Part shown: positions 41,026 to 49,295 of the stretch, one piece after another | How the letters are laid out: each line of letters starts with the position of its first letter | Position numbering within the stretch: the first letter of the stretch is position 1 | Notes under the pieces: model-generated | The model's database searches: none | What the model was told of the DNA's origin: nothing | The model's input: only the letters and a program-made list of their open reading frames with translations | Assembly (NCBI RefSeq): GCF_022414595.1 | Contig: NZ_JADWYO010000024.1 | Location: 1 to 64,000, forward strand | Source of the DNA: Streptomyces sp. MUM 203J | GTDB taxonomy: Bacteria; Actinomycetota; Actinomycetes; Streptomycetales; Streptomycetaceae | Length of the DNA stretch: 64,000 nucleotides | Reading direction: 5' to 3' | Made by a program: the position numbers and the translations under genes

Positions 41026-41586
41026 TCAGCACTCGGCCGCAAGCGCGCGCATCGACGCCCCCACGGGAGCCCGACGCCCGTCGGGTGGCACGAACATCCG
41101 GGGTGTGACGACCACTGGACGGTACACCGCCCCGTTCAGGTGGACCTCTCCGCCCGGCCGTTCGCGCGGGAACAGATCCCCGCCGAAGAGCCTCTCGGCC
41201 TCCCCCAGCACCTCGGCCGGCGCCCAGACCACATCGTCCAGGACCAGTTCACCGCCCGGCCCCGGCCGCCACTCGCCCAGATGATTCGCGTCGGGACCGT
41301 CGCAGAGCGGCGCGTCCCAGTCGACGGCCGCGATCTCGGCCCAGGGCGCGTACGAGTGGCTGTGGTTCAGCTCGCCCAGCTCCTTCGGCACCTCGTCGCA
41401 GGCGTCCTCCGGCCACGCTCGCTGGTCGAACAGCGGGCGCTCCAGCGCGAGGACCCCGCCGTAGCCGAACAGGCACTCACGGGCGTCCCATGCCTTCCCC
41501 AGACCGAAGTCGTGCAGATCGGCCTCCATCTTCCGGGCCCGGCCCGCCGTACGCGTCTCGATCAAGCCGTCGATGTACGTCCCCAT
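41026..41586 (-). CDS. Unrecognised soluble protein (conserved-type hypothetical)
   Basis: A 186-residue acidic, Trp- and Asp-rich protein (MGTYIDGLIETRTAGRARKM, SHSYAPWAEIAAVDWDAPL, LNGAVYRPVVV). It has no signal peptide and no membrane segment. Codon use is typical of the genome, so it is probably a real native gene. I do not recognise the family. The regular spacing of short hydrophobic strands suggests an alpha/beta fold of the kind seen in immunity or SMI1/KNR4-like proteins, but no partner toxin is nearby. It lies 39 bases downstream of the methyltransferase stop on the same strand. Confidence 0.6.
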   Translation of the reverse strand: MGTYIDGLIETRTAGRARKMEADLHDFGLGKAWDARECLFGYGGVLALERPLFDQRAWPEDACDEVPKELGELNHSHSYAPWAEIAAVDWDAPLCDGPDANHLGEWRPGPGGELVLDDVVWAPAEVLGEAERLFGGDLFPRERPGGEVHLNGAVYRPVVVTPRMFVPPDGRRAPVGASMRALAAEC

Positions 41587-41625
41587 GGGCGCCGATGACA
41601 GGTCGGCGCCCCCACCGCGCCGGGG

Positions 41626-42423
41626 TCAGCCGTGGACGCGCCCCGTGCCGAGCAGGTACGGGACGTCCATGGCGAGCGTGCCGTCGGCTGCCGTGTTGTG
41701 CGCGGTGAACAGGGCCGCCAGGTCGGCGCGGGCGGCCTGCCAGCGGCCGGCGGCCTCCAGCGCCGCGCGGTGGACCCGCAACGGGCCGGGCTTGTCCTCG
41801 AAGACGGCGACGGCGTGGGCGACGGACGGGTAGGTGACGCGGACGTGCACCACACGCGAGTGGAGGGAGACCGGAAGCGGCGCGAACCAGGCGCGCAGCC
41901 GGTCCGGTTCGCCCCACCGGGTGGGCGGCGGGGCGGCGGGCGGCCGGTCGAGATGGCGGGTGACGACGGGGGCGACCCGGCCCAGGACTCCGTCAGGTGT
42001 CCAGGAGGCGACGGCGAGGAGGCCGCCGGGGCGGCACACCCGGGCGAGTTCGGCGGCGGTGCGGGGCGGGTCGGGGGCGAACATGACGCCGAAGGTGGAC
42101 AGGGCGAGGTCGAAGGACCCGTCGGGGAACGGCAGCGCCCGGGCGTCGCCCACGACGAACCGGGTGCGGTGGTCGAGACCCGCTCGACGGGCCCGCGCTC
42201 GGGCGGTCCGCAGCAGGCCGGACTCCAGGTCCAGGGCGGTGACCCGGGCGCCCGCCCGGGCGGCGGCGAGGGCCGCTGGGCCGGAGCCGGTGCCGACGTC
42301 CAGGACTCGCGGGGCGCCTTCGGCCGCCAGGCCGCCGAGGGCGTGGGCGGCCACGTCGTCGGCGGCGTTCGCCCAGGCGTCACCGGCGGCGGTGTAGTCG
42401 CCGCCGCTCCAGGAGGCGTTCAC
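41626..42423 (-). CDS. SAM-dependent methyltransferase (UbiE/COQ5-like)
   Basis: A 265-residue enzyme. Motif I is VLDVGTGSGPAALAAA, followed by VTALDLESGLL (acidic strand-2 end), VVGDARALPFPDGSFDLALS (motifs II/III) and CRPGGLLAVASWTPDG. The GTG start at 42423 overlaps the stop of the upstream saccharopine-dehydrogenase-like gene (GTGA), so the two are translationally coupled and probably act on the same small molecule. The substrate is unknown. The pair is likely repressed by the divergent TetR regulator. Confidence 0.85.
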   Translation of the reverse strand: MNASWSGGDYTAAGDAWANAADDVAAHALGGLAAEGAPRVLDVGTGSGPAALAAARAGARVTALDLESGLLRTARARARRAGLDHRTRFVVGDARALPFPDGSFDLALSTFGVMFAPDPPRTAAELARVCRPGGLLAVASWTPDGVLGRVAPVVTRHLDRPPAAPPPTRWGEPDRLRAWFAPLPVSLHSRVVHVRVTYPSVAHAVAVFEDKPGPLRVHRAALEAAGRWQAARADLAALFTAHNTAADGTLAMDVPYLLGTGRVHG

Positions 42424-43439
42424 CGCCGCGGCCCCCCGTCGGCGGGCTCGTCCGCGAGCGGGCCGTGCGCCGTGACACCGTCGGCGGCCAGCGCCTCGGG
42501 GATGCCGGCCAGGGCGGGCAGCTCCTCGATGTGGTGGACGCCCGGCGGCAGCGCGCCGGTGAGCACCGCGCGCGTGGTGTGGGCCGCCACCAGGGCGGTG
42601 ACCCGGCTCTGGGCGCGGCCGGTCAGGGCGTACGCGGCATGCCGGTCGCCTCGCCGGGCGTCGGCCCGTACCGCGAAGTCCTCGCCGCCGATGTGGACGC
42701 GCCGGAACGCACCGGTCATCAGGTCCCGCATCCGGGGATGCCGGGCCAGGCGGCGGATCGCGAACACCACGGAGGTGAGCGCCGTCGAGTCGAGGCACAT
42801 GCGCGTGGTGACCTCCGGGACGCCGAGCGTGCCGCGCAGGGTGTGCTGATCGGAGAAGGGGAAGGGGCGGGCGGTGCGGGTCCCGTGACCGGGGATCGGC
42901 ACGCGGGCCGCGCGGGCGGTGCCGGCCGGCCGGGCAAGCCCCTCGACGGTCCAGCGGACGGCGTCCTCGCCGTGCCGTTCGCCGGAGCCGAGCAGGACGG
43001 TGAGGTCGATCCGGTCAGCGCCGCCGACGGCCTTGTCCGCCCGCGCCGCCAGCAGGTTGGTGAGCCCCGGGGCGACGCCGACGCTGAGCACTGCGGTGGC
43101 GCCCGCCTCCGCCGCGCTTCCGTGCAGGGCGGCGACGCCGTCGAGGAGGTGCGGGGTGGCGCCGATGTCGACCAGGTGGATGCCGCGGGTGAGACAGAGC
43201 CGGGCGATCCGGGTGTCCGGAGGCTCCACGCAGAGCACGACGGCGGTCACGTCGCCCAGGTCGTCGAGAGTCCGCCCGAAGGCGTCCGGGTCCGTCACGT
43301 CGACACGCACGCCCCTGCTGCGGCCGGCGGCGAGGACCCTGCCGGGGAACCATTCGTCCAGCGTGGCGGTGACGGTGGCGCCCACGGCTCCGTGGCCGCC
43401 GACGACGAGGGCGCGTCCGCCCGAGTTCACTGTAGTCAT
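42420..43439 (-). CDS. Saccharopine-dehydrogenase-like NAD(P)-binding protein
   Basis: A 339-residue protein. The N-terminal Rossmann fold has ALVVGGHGAVGATV (GxGxxG-like) and an acidic or basic strand-2 end (AGRSRGVRVDV). The rest matches the saccharopine-dehydrogenase-like group (VGVAPGLTNLLA, MCLDSTALTSVVFAIRRLA). Most bacterial members are of unknown activity. The ATG at 43439 has no Shine-Dalgarno and sits 15 bases from the operator palindrome, so the mRNA may be leaderless or nearly so. Divergent from the TetR gene. Confidence 0.82.
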   Translation of the reverse strand: MTTVNSGGRALVVGGHGAVGATVTATLDEWFPGRVLAAGRSRGVRVDVTDPDAFGRTLDDLGDVTAVVLCVEPPDTRIARLCLTRGIHLVDIGATPHLLDGVAALHGSAAEAGATAVLSVGVAPGLTNLLAARADKAVGGADRIDLTVLLGSGERHGEDAVRWTVEGLARPAGTARAARVPIPGHGTRTARPFPFSDQHTLRGTLGVPEVTTRMCLDSTALTSVVFAIRRLARHPRMRDLMTGAFRRVHIGGEDFAVRADARRGDRHAAYALTGRAQSRVTALVAAHTTRAVLTGALPPGVHHIEELPALAGIPEALAADGVTAHGPLADEPADGGPRR

Positions 43440-43454
43440 ACTCTAGTGAAATAC

Positions 43455-43473
43455 ACTGTAGTGTCACTACAGT
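43455..43473. promoter_or_regulatory. TetR operator palindrome ACTGTAGTG-T-CACTACAGT
   Basis: A perfect 19-base inverted repeat in the 58-base gap between the divergent TetR and saccharopine-dehydrogenase-like genes. An extra half-site ACTGTAGT (43429-43436) overlaps the first codons of the leftward gene. Size and position are ideal for a TetR dimer blocking both promoters. Confidence 0.85.
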
Positions 43474-43497
43474 CAAAATCTCCGGGAGGAACCCGCC

Positions 43498-44136
43498 ATG
43501 ACCGCCGCCCCGCCGTCACGCGCCGAGAAGGCGCGGCGCACCAGGAAGCGCATGCTCGACTCCGCCGCCCGGCTCTTCACGGAGCGAGGCTGGGCGGGAA
43601 CGACCGTGGAGCACATCGCACGCGCGGCCGAAGTGGGCGTCCAGACGGTGTACTTCACCTTCGGCAACAAGCGCGCCCTGCTGAAGGAACTGCTGGACAC
43701 CGCGGTCGCGGGCGACTCCGACCCGGTCGCGACACTCGACCGCGCCTGGGCCCGCGAGGTCCTGGACGCTCCGGACCCGGCAGCACAGCTCGCCCTCCAG
43801 GCGGCGGGCGCCCGGCGGGTCCTGGAGCGCGCGGCGCCGGTCCTGGAGGTCGTCCGCGGAGCGGCGGCCTCCGACCCGGAGCTGGCCGACCTGTGGCGGA
43901 CCAACCGGGCGCAGCGGCACACCGTCCAACTGTGTTTCGCGAAGGCCCTGGCGGACAAGGCGGGCCGGGCGGGGACGGGGCTGCGGGACGGACACGACGC
44001 CGCCTCGGCGGCCGATGTCGCGACGGCGCTGCTGGGCCCGGAGACATATGGCCTGCTGGTCGGGGACCGGGGGTGGACTCCGCGGCGCTGGGAGGGCTGG
44101 GCGGCCGACGCGCTGGTGCGGCAGCTGCTGCCGTGA
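43498..44136 (+). CDS. TetR-family transcriptional regulator
   Basis: A 212-residue regulator. N-terminal HTH (about 12-58: RKRMLDSAARLFTERGWAG, TTVEHIARAAEVGVQTVYFTFGNK), then an all-helical ligand domain with many Ala/Arg. GGGAGGA precedes ATG 43498. It almost certainly represses the divergent dehydrogenase-methyltransferase pair and itself through the 19-base palindrome. Ligand unknown; the co-regulated enzymes suggest it is their substrate or product. Confidence 0.9.
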   Translation: MTAAPPSRAEKARRTRKRMLDSAARLFTERGWAGTTVEHIARAAEVGVQTVYFTFGNKRALLKELLDTAVAGDSDPVATLDRAWAREVLDAPDPAAQLALQAAGARRVLERAAPVLEVVRGAAASDPELADLWRTNRAQRHTVQLCFAKALADKAGRAGTGLRDGHDAASAADVATALLGPETYGLLVGDRGWTPRRWEGWAADALVRQLLP

Positions 44137-44288
44137 CGGGGCGGGGAGGGGCGAGGCAGCGGGACGGACGGAAGGAGCGGAAGGCGCCGAAACGAGCGGA
44201 ACGCGTGTCGCGCACGATACGAAGTCGACCGCATTCGACCCGCTTTGACGTACTGATGTACGGCGGTTGACGCAAAGGGAGACTTCCG

Positions 44289-44927
44289 TTGACGACGCTC
44301 GCGGAGCTGGTCCATTCTCGACTGACCGCGGCGGCGCCGTCCGTTTCCACCCGTTTCGCGCCGCCTGCCATTCCGCCCGGAAGGAAGACCTCCGTGGACC
44401 GTCGCCGCTCGTGCTTAGCGACCGAAGGTGGACCGGACGACGCCGGGCTGTCCTTCGCCCAGATCCTGGACCGCATCGCGGGGATGCCTCATGTGCACTT
44501 CACCGGCAATCCCAAGGACACACTGGAGCTGGACGGGCAGGCGTACGGCGCCTCCTGGAGACGCATGACGTGGGAGGCGCTGCTGGCGCTACGGGACTTC
44601 GCGGACGCGGCGGTCGGCGGCCGGACGCACTGCGACTTCCGCACCTGGTGCGAGCACGCGCCGTACGGCGCGCACACCATCTCGCCGCGGAAGGTGGTGC
44701 GGGGCGAGTCCAAGACGGTGCGGGCGAACCCCTGCTGGCGGCGGCAGCGCACGTTCCCCGTGCCGGAGTACGTCCATCCCAGCCGACGGGTGTTCATGGG
44801 CGCCCATCTGCGGATCGGCGGCGGCAACACGATCGCGCCCCGGCTGCACTACTTCGACGGGGCGTGCACACGCCACGGGGTGTTCATCGGCTACATCGGT
44901 CCGCATCTCACCAACACCCTGACCTGA
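44289..44927 (+). CDS. Unrecognised protein with conserved-looking His/Cys/Trp-rich C-terminus
   Basis: A 212-residue protein I cannot assign. TTG 44289 is used because AAAGGGAGA lies 8 bases upstream; the N-terminal 65 residues are low in order, and the dense part begins MPHVHFTGNPKDTLELDG. Residues about 110-210 contain five Cys/His clusters (THCDFRTWCEHAPYGAHT, NPCWRRQRTFPVPEY, FDGACTRHGVF) and end GYIGPHLTNTLT. This density suggests a metal site or an enzyme active site. No signal peptide. Single-gene transcript closed by a strong hairpin. A short repeat GTAC-TGAT-GTAC in its upstream region may be regulatory. Confidence 0.6.
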   Translation: MTTLAELVHSRLTAAAPSVSTRFAPPAIPPGRKTSVDRRRSCLATEGGPDDAGLSFAQILDRIAGMPHVHFTGNPKDTLELDGQAYGASWRRMTWEALLALRDFADAAVGGRTHCDFRTWCEHAPYGAHTISPRKVVRGESKTVRANPCWRRQRTFPVPEYVHPSRRVFMGAHLRIGGGNTIAPRLHYFDGACTRHGVFIGYIGPHLTNTLT

Positions 44928-44929
44928 CA

Positions 44930-44970
44930 CGCCCGCGGGCCGGCCGGACGATCCGGCCGGCCCGCGGGCG
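44930..44970. terminator. Strong terminator (18-bp perfect stem)
   Basis: CGCCCGCGGGCCGGCCGG pairs with its exact complement around ACGAT, just after the stop at 44927 and before the convergent rodlin stop at 45016. Confidence 0.88.
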
Positions 44971-45015
44971 GGGTGACGCGACGCCACGAGAGCGGCGAGC
45001 GGGAGCCGCCGCGCG

Positions 45016-45402
45016 TCAGCGGCTGGAGAGGGAGAGGTTCTCCGAGGCCACGCTCTCCACCAGGTGCGACAGCGCGCTGTCTCCCTTGACCGCGGTGGAG
45101 TTCTCCACGCACTGCTGGTCCTGGGTGTCGTTCACCAGGTCCTGGACACCGACGTTGACGAGCAGGATGTTCTGGACGTCGGCGGCGACCGGGACTCCCG
45201 CGCAGAGCTTGTTCAGCGACCCCTGGACCAGGCTCATCTGGGGGCTCGCGTAACCACCCGTCACGGTGTTGCCATGCGCCTGCTCGGAGAAGTTGCCGTT
45301 CTGCGTGTCCACATTGTGGTCGCCGGTGGCGAACGCCATCGGAGCACAGGCGCCGATCGCGGCGGCGGCGATACCGGCGGAGGCAACAACCTTCTTGATC
45401 AT
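45016..45402 (-). CDS. Rodlin (secreted rodlet-layer protein)
   Basis: A 128-residue secreted protein. Signal peptide MIKKVVASAGIAAAAIGACA with cleavage likely after PMAFA. The mature part has the rodlin pattern: NGNFSEQAHGN, SPQMSLVQGSLNKLCAG, then QDLVNDTQDQQCVENSTA and ALSHL. Rodlins, with chaplins, build the fibrous rodlet layer on aerial hyphae and spores. In S. coelicolor two rodlin genes (rdlA, rdlB) lie divergently beside chaplin genes; here I see a single gene and no chaplin within the window. GAAGGAAGA precedes ATG 45402. Confidence 0.9.
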   Translation of the reverse strand: MIKKVVASAGIAAAAIGACAPMAFATGDHNVDTQNGNFSEQAHGNTVTGGYASPQMSLVQGSLNKLCAGVPVAADVQNILLVNVGVQDLVNDTQDQQCVENSTAVKGDSALSHLVESVASENLSLSSR

Positions 45403-46043
45403 GAGTCTTCCTTCTCGTCGGGAGACCCGGTGGCCGGGTCCACCTGCTAACCGCCGGACCCCGTGAGCGTCACGGCCCGACGAGATGCGGGCGGACACAT
45501 TCACCCGTGTGCCGCACCCGGGGCGGGCGGCACGCGCCCCGCGGGCCCCGGGGGGCCGGTTCCGGACAGGCGGGGCGACGGGGCGAACGGGAGTGATTGC
45601 CGCATAAGGGAGTGGCGCTTGGGCCCCGCACCCTCTCCGGCGGACCCACGGTCGGCGGGACATCGAGCGACGCCTGCGGCGCGGTGACGGCGCGCCGCGC
45701 CGCGGATCCGTACGGCAGGGGCGGACAAAGCCGGACCGCCGGTCCGTTCAACGCTGAACAGCCGGAACCGCACCAAGGCGTCGCACCCCCGACGAGATCT
45801 CTCCCATGACCGGCGGCGCACTCCGCCGTCACCTCCGGCCGGACACCTGACGGACAGTCAGTCACCGGCGCGCTCGGCGCAGGGCGGCGGCAGCGTCCGC
45901 CATCCCCGGGCGCACGCATCTCGACCGAAAGCCGGTCTTGCCGCGGGGGCAACCGGACCAGAGGATTCCTGGCGAGTACTTGTCAGGCACATGACCGTAG
46001 CGCCCGCCCACCCAGCGGGCGCACGCCCCCCACCGGAGGACCT
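45403..46043. other. Divergent intergenic region between rodlin and protease genes
   Basis: About 640 bases without a supported gene; frames here are Arg/Pro-rich. It should contain the developmental promoter of the rodlin gene and the promoter of the protease. I see no convincing -10/-35 pair. GGAGGA (about 46036-46041) is the protease ribosome-binding site. Confidence 0.4.
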
Positions 46044-46946
46044 GTGAACCTCACCCTCGGCAGAGGCGCACGGCTGACCGCCGTCGCCGCCGCTCTGGTC
46101 ACCGCCACCGCGCTCGCCACCCCCAGCGCCGGGGCGGACACCGCCGACACGGCCCGCGCCACCACCGCCGAACTGGCACGGGCCAGCGAGGCCGTCCTGG
46201 ACGCCGACGTGCCGGGCACCGCCTGGTACACCGACGCCGAGTCCGGCAGGCTCGTCGTGACCGCCGACTCGACCGTCCCGGCCGCCGAGCTCGCCAGGCT
46301 CAAGAAGGCGGCGGGGAACAAGGCGGGCGCCGTCGAGATCAAGCGCACGCCCGGGAAGCTCAACAAGCTCATCGCGGGCGGCCAGGCCATCTACGCGGGC
46401 GGCGGCGGCCGTTGCTCGCTCGGCTTCAACGTGCGCAGCCGCAGCGGGGCGTACTACGCCCTGACGGCCGGTCACTGCACCGACATCGCCGGCGCGTGGT
46501 ACACGAACTCGTCCCAGACCTCGCCGCTGGGCAGCCGGGCCGGGTCCAGCTTCCCCGGCAACGACTACGGCATCATCCGCCTGTCCAGCTCCTCCCTCGC
46601 GGACGGCCGGGTGTACCTGTACAACGGCGGTTACCGCGACATCACGTCCGCCGGGAACGCCTACGTCGGCCAGACCGTGCAGCGCAGCGGCTCCACCACC
46701 GGTCTGCACAGCGGCCGGGTCACCGGCCTCAACGCGACGGTCAACTACGGCGGCGGTGACGTCGTCCGCGGCCTCATCCAGACGAACGTCTGCGCCGAGC
46801 CCGGCGACAGCGGCGGCGCGCTGTTCGCCGGCAGCACGGCGCTCGGCCTGACCTCGGGCGGCAGCGGGAACTGCCGCAGCGGCGGTACGACGTTCTTCCA
46901 GCCGGTCACGGAGGCGCTGAACGCGTACGGCGTGAGCGTCTTCTAG
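46044..46946 (+). CDS. Secreted S1 serine protease, streptogrisin B-like
   Basis: A 300-residue prepro-protease. Signal peptide 1-31 (to SAGA), propeptide about 32-111 and mature enzyme from about IAGGQAIYAGGGGRCSLGF. The catalytic triad is visible: His in LTAGHCT, Asp in GNDYGII and Ser in EPGDSGGALF. The C-terminus VTEALNAYGVSVF is typical of S. griseus proteases A/B. The short propeptide matches the streptogrisin B group. GTG 46044 follows GGAGGA. Exported and self-processing; probably expressed in late growth. Confidence 0.93.
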   Translation: MNLTLGRGARLTAVAAALVTATALATPSAGADTADTARATTAELARASEAVLDADVPGTAWYTDAESGRLVVTADSTVPAAELARLKKAAGNKAGAVEIKRTPGKLNKLIAGGQAIYAGGGGRCSLGFNVRSRSGAYYALTAGHCTDIAGAWYTNSSQTSPLGSRAGSSFPGNDYGIIRLSSSSLADGRVYLYNGGYRDITSAGNAYVGQTVQRSGSTTGLHSGRVTGLNATVNYGGGDVVRGLIQTNVCAEPGDSGGALFAGSTALGLTSGGSGNCRSGGTTFFQPVTEALNAYGVSVF

Positions 46947-47007
46947 GCCCCGCGGCCGGGGACTCCGCGCCCGGGGCCCCGTACCGTGGCTCCGCCGATC
47001 GCCCTCG

Positions 47008-47043
47008 GTGGCCGGACGGGCTGAGATCAGCCCGTCCGGCCAC
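47008..47043. terminator. Terminator hairpin after the protease gene
   Basis: GTGGCCGGACGGGCTGA pairs with TCAGCCCGTCCGGCCAC with a minimal GA loop. It lies between the convergent protease and flavodoxin genes and can serve both. Confidence 0.8.
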
Positions 47044-47051
47044 TGCGGCGC

Positions 47052-47552
47052 CTACCGCTCCTCCTCCCCCAGCTCCTCGGCGATGTGGTGCGCCCACGCC
47101 CGGACCCGCTGCATGTCCCGGTGGTCGCCCGCCTGCCCGTGCCGGGCCATCGCGCGGCCCAGGAAACCCCCGGTGTCCGGGGAGAGGCTTCCGCCGAAGG
47201 TCACGTGCTCGCGCGCGTGCAGCCGCTCCATCTCCCGCGCGACCCCACGCACCGGCGGGATGTCCCCCTCGTCCGCCGAATCGTCGAGCGGGCCGCTGCT
47301 GAACAGCCACACCGGGCGGCGGCCCAGCGCCTGCGCGTTGCGGCGGGCGCAGCGCACGGCGTCGTGGTGCCAGTGCCCGGCGTAGAGGGCACCGCCGAGG
47401 ACGACCGCGTCGTAGGCGTTGACGTCCACGACATCGTCGGCGGGGACGACGGCCGTGTGGTAGCCGTCCTCGTTCAGGGCTTCGGCGATCTCCTCGGCGA
47501 TGCCCTCGGTGGCACCGTGCCTGCTGCCGTAGGTGACCAGGACGCGCTTCAT
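47052..47552 (-). CDS. Flavodoxin-domain protein (HemG-like)
   Basis: A 166-residue protein with flavodoxin fold: the phosphate loop VTYGSRHGATEGIAEEIA binds FMN, followed by VVLGGALYAGHWH and VWLFSSGPLDD. The size and the ALYAGHWH segment resemble HemG-type protoporphyrinogen oxidase or MioC-like flavodoxins; many Streptomyces carry several copies of unknown substrate. ATG 47552 is the only sensible start. The MFS gene on the same strand ends 118 bases upstream, so it may be read from the same transcript. Confidence 0.85.
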   Translation of the reverse strand: MKRVLVTYGSRHGATEGIAEEIAEALNEDGYHTAVVPADDVVDVNAYDAVVLGGALYAGHWHHDAVRCARRNAQALGRRPVWLFSSGPLDDSADEGDIPPVRGVAREMERLHAREHVTFGGSLSPDTGGFLGRAMARHGQAGDHRDMQRVRAWAHHIAEELGEEER

Positions 47553-47669
47553 GACGCCTCCTCCACGGGTCGGGGTCTTACGTCTCCACGGTCTCGCGGC
47601 GGGGGCCCGGTGTCCTGGGGACGGTCGTCCCCCGTCGCGGGCCGAACGGCCTCACCGGGGCGCACCGCC

Positions 47670-49214
47670 TCAGCCCGGGCCGACACCGTTGCCCTTGAGC
47701 CGTTCGATGTCCGCCGGGCGCACCTGGATGACCAGCAGCGCGATGACCGCACCGATCGCCGCCGCGATCGCCGCGGCGATGAACGCGGCCCCGACTCCGG
47801 CCGTGAGGACCTGGTCCGCCCAGGGGTCGGGCAGTTCGCCGGTGCGCTGGAAGCGCAGCAGCTCTGCGGGGGTGGCCCGGCCGAGGAACTCCGGGATCAG
47901 ACGGGCCGCCTCGTGGGCGCTGGCCGTGCCGAAGACGGTGACCAGAATGGACAGGCCCAGGGAGCCGCCCACCTGCTGGGTGGCGTTGAGCAGCCCGGAC
48001 GCCGCCCCGGTCTCGTCGGAGCGGACGTTCGACAGGGCCATCAGGGTCAGCGACACGAACTGCATGCCCATGCCGAAGCCCAGCACCAGCACGGGCCCGA
48101 GAATGCTGCCCGCGTAGGTGGAGTCCGCGTCCGACAGGGTGAGCCAGCCCAGCCCGGCCGCGGCGAACAGCGCACCGGCGATCATGAACGGCTTGGGGCC
48201 GAACCGGGGCAGCAGCCGGGAGGCGACGCCGGCGCCGACCGCGATGATCGCGCTGACCGGCAGGAACGCAAGCCCCGCTTGGAGCGGGCTGAAGTCCAGC
48301 ACGTTCTGGACGAACAGCGTCAGGAAGAAGAACATGCCGAAGATCGCGGCGGCCAGACACAGCATCATGCCGTAGGTGCCCGCGCGGTTGCGGTCGGTGA
48401 ACATGTGCAGTGGGGTGATCGGCTGCCGGGAGCGCCGCTCCACCAGGACGAACGCCGAGAGGACGACGGCCGATCCGGCGAACGACGCCAGGGTGAGCCC
48501 GTCCCGCCAGCCGTCCTGTGCGGCGCGGATGAACCCGTACACCAGGAGCACCATGCCGAGGGTGGAGGTGAGGGCACCGATCACGTCGAAGTGCCCGGAA
48601 TGGCGCTCGGACTCGTGGATCCAGCGGGGCACCGCGAGCAGGATGAGCAGCCCGATCGGGACGTTGACGAAGAGCACCCAGCGCCAGTTCAGCCACTCGA
48701 CGAGCATGCCTCCGGCGAGCAGGCCGATGGCGCCGCCGCCCGCCGACACGGCCGCGAACACGCCGAACGCCCGGTTCCGGTCGGGTCCTTCACGGAACGT
48801 GGTGCTGATGAGGGCCAGCGCCGTCGGGGAGGCGATCGCGCCGCCGACACCCTGGCAGGCGCGGGCGATGAGCAACTGCGCCGAGTTCTGGGCGAGTCCG
48901 CCGAACAGCGAGGCGAGGACGAACAGCGCGATACCGATCATGAACATCCGGCGGCGGCCCAGGATGTCCCCGGTGCGGCCGCCGAGCAGCAGCAGCCCGC
49001 CGAAGGCGAGCGTGTAGGCGTTGATGACCCAGGACAGCCCGGCCGTCGAGAAGTCCAGTGCCCGCTGGATGTGCGGCAGGGCGATGTTGACGATCGTGAT
49101 GTCCAGGACGACCATCAGCTGGCAGCTGGCGATGACCAGCAGGGCCATTCCGCTGCCGTCGCCTCGCTTCGGGGTGGCGGCCTGCGACACGGAAGTCGGT
49201 CGAGGCGTGGTCAT
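47670..49214 (-). CDS. MFS drug exporter, DHA2 (14-TM, EmrB/QacA) family
   Basis: A 514-residue membrane protein with 13-14 hydrophobic segments. Motif A (GGRTGDILGRRRMF) lies between TM2 and TM3, and motif C-like glycines (AVSAGGGAIGLLAGGMLVE) in TM5; the D in LDITIVNIALP of TM1 is typical of DHA2. These pumps are proton-driven and export antibiotics or dyes. No regulator is adjacent, so the substrate is open. ATG 49214 begins MTTPRPTSVS. Confidence 0.92.
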   Translation of the reverse strand: MTTPRPTSVSQAATPKRGDGSGMALLVIASCQLMVVLDITIVNIALPHIQRALDFSTAGLSWVINAYTLAFGGLLLLGGRTGDILGRRRMFMIGIALFVLASLFGGLAQNSAQLLIARACQGVGGAIASPTALALISTTFREGPDRNRAFGVFAAVSAGGGAIGLLAGGMLVEWLNWRWVLFVNVPIGLLILLAVPRWIHESERHSGHFDVIGALTSTLGMVLLVYGFIRAAQDGWRDGLTLASFAGSAVVLSAFVLVERRSRQPITPLHMFTDRNRAGTYGMMLCLAAAIFGMFFFLTLFVQNVLDFSPLQAGLAFLPVSAIIAVGAGVASRLLPRFGPKPFMIAGALFAAAGLGWLTLSDADSTYAGSILGPVLVLGFGMGMQFVSLTLMALSNVRSDETGAASGLLNATQQVGGSLGLSILVTVFGTASAHEAARLIPEFLGRATPAELLRFQRTGELPDPWADQVLTAGVGAAFIAAAIAAAIGAVIALLVIQVRPADIERLKGNGVGPG

Positions 49215-49295
49215 GGGACGAGGCCCGCGGAGGGGGCCGGTGGGCGGGACGGGCGCCCGCGCCCACCGTTCGACCGTAAGCCTGGTGCGGGACCG

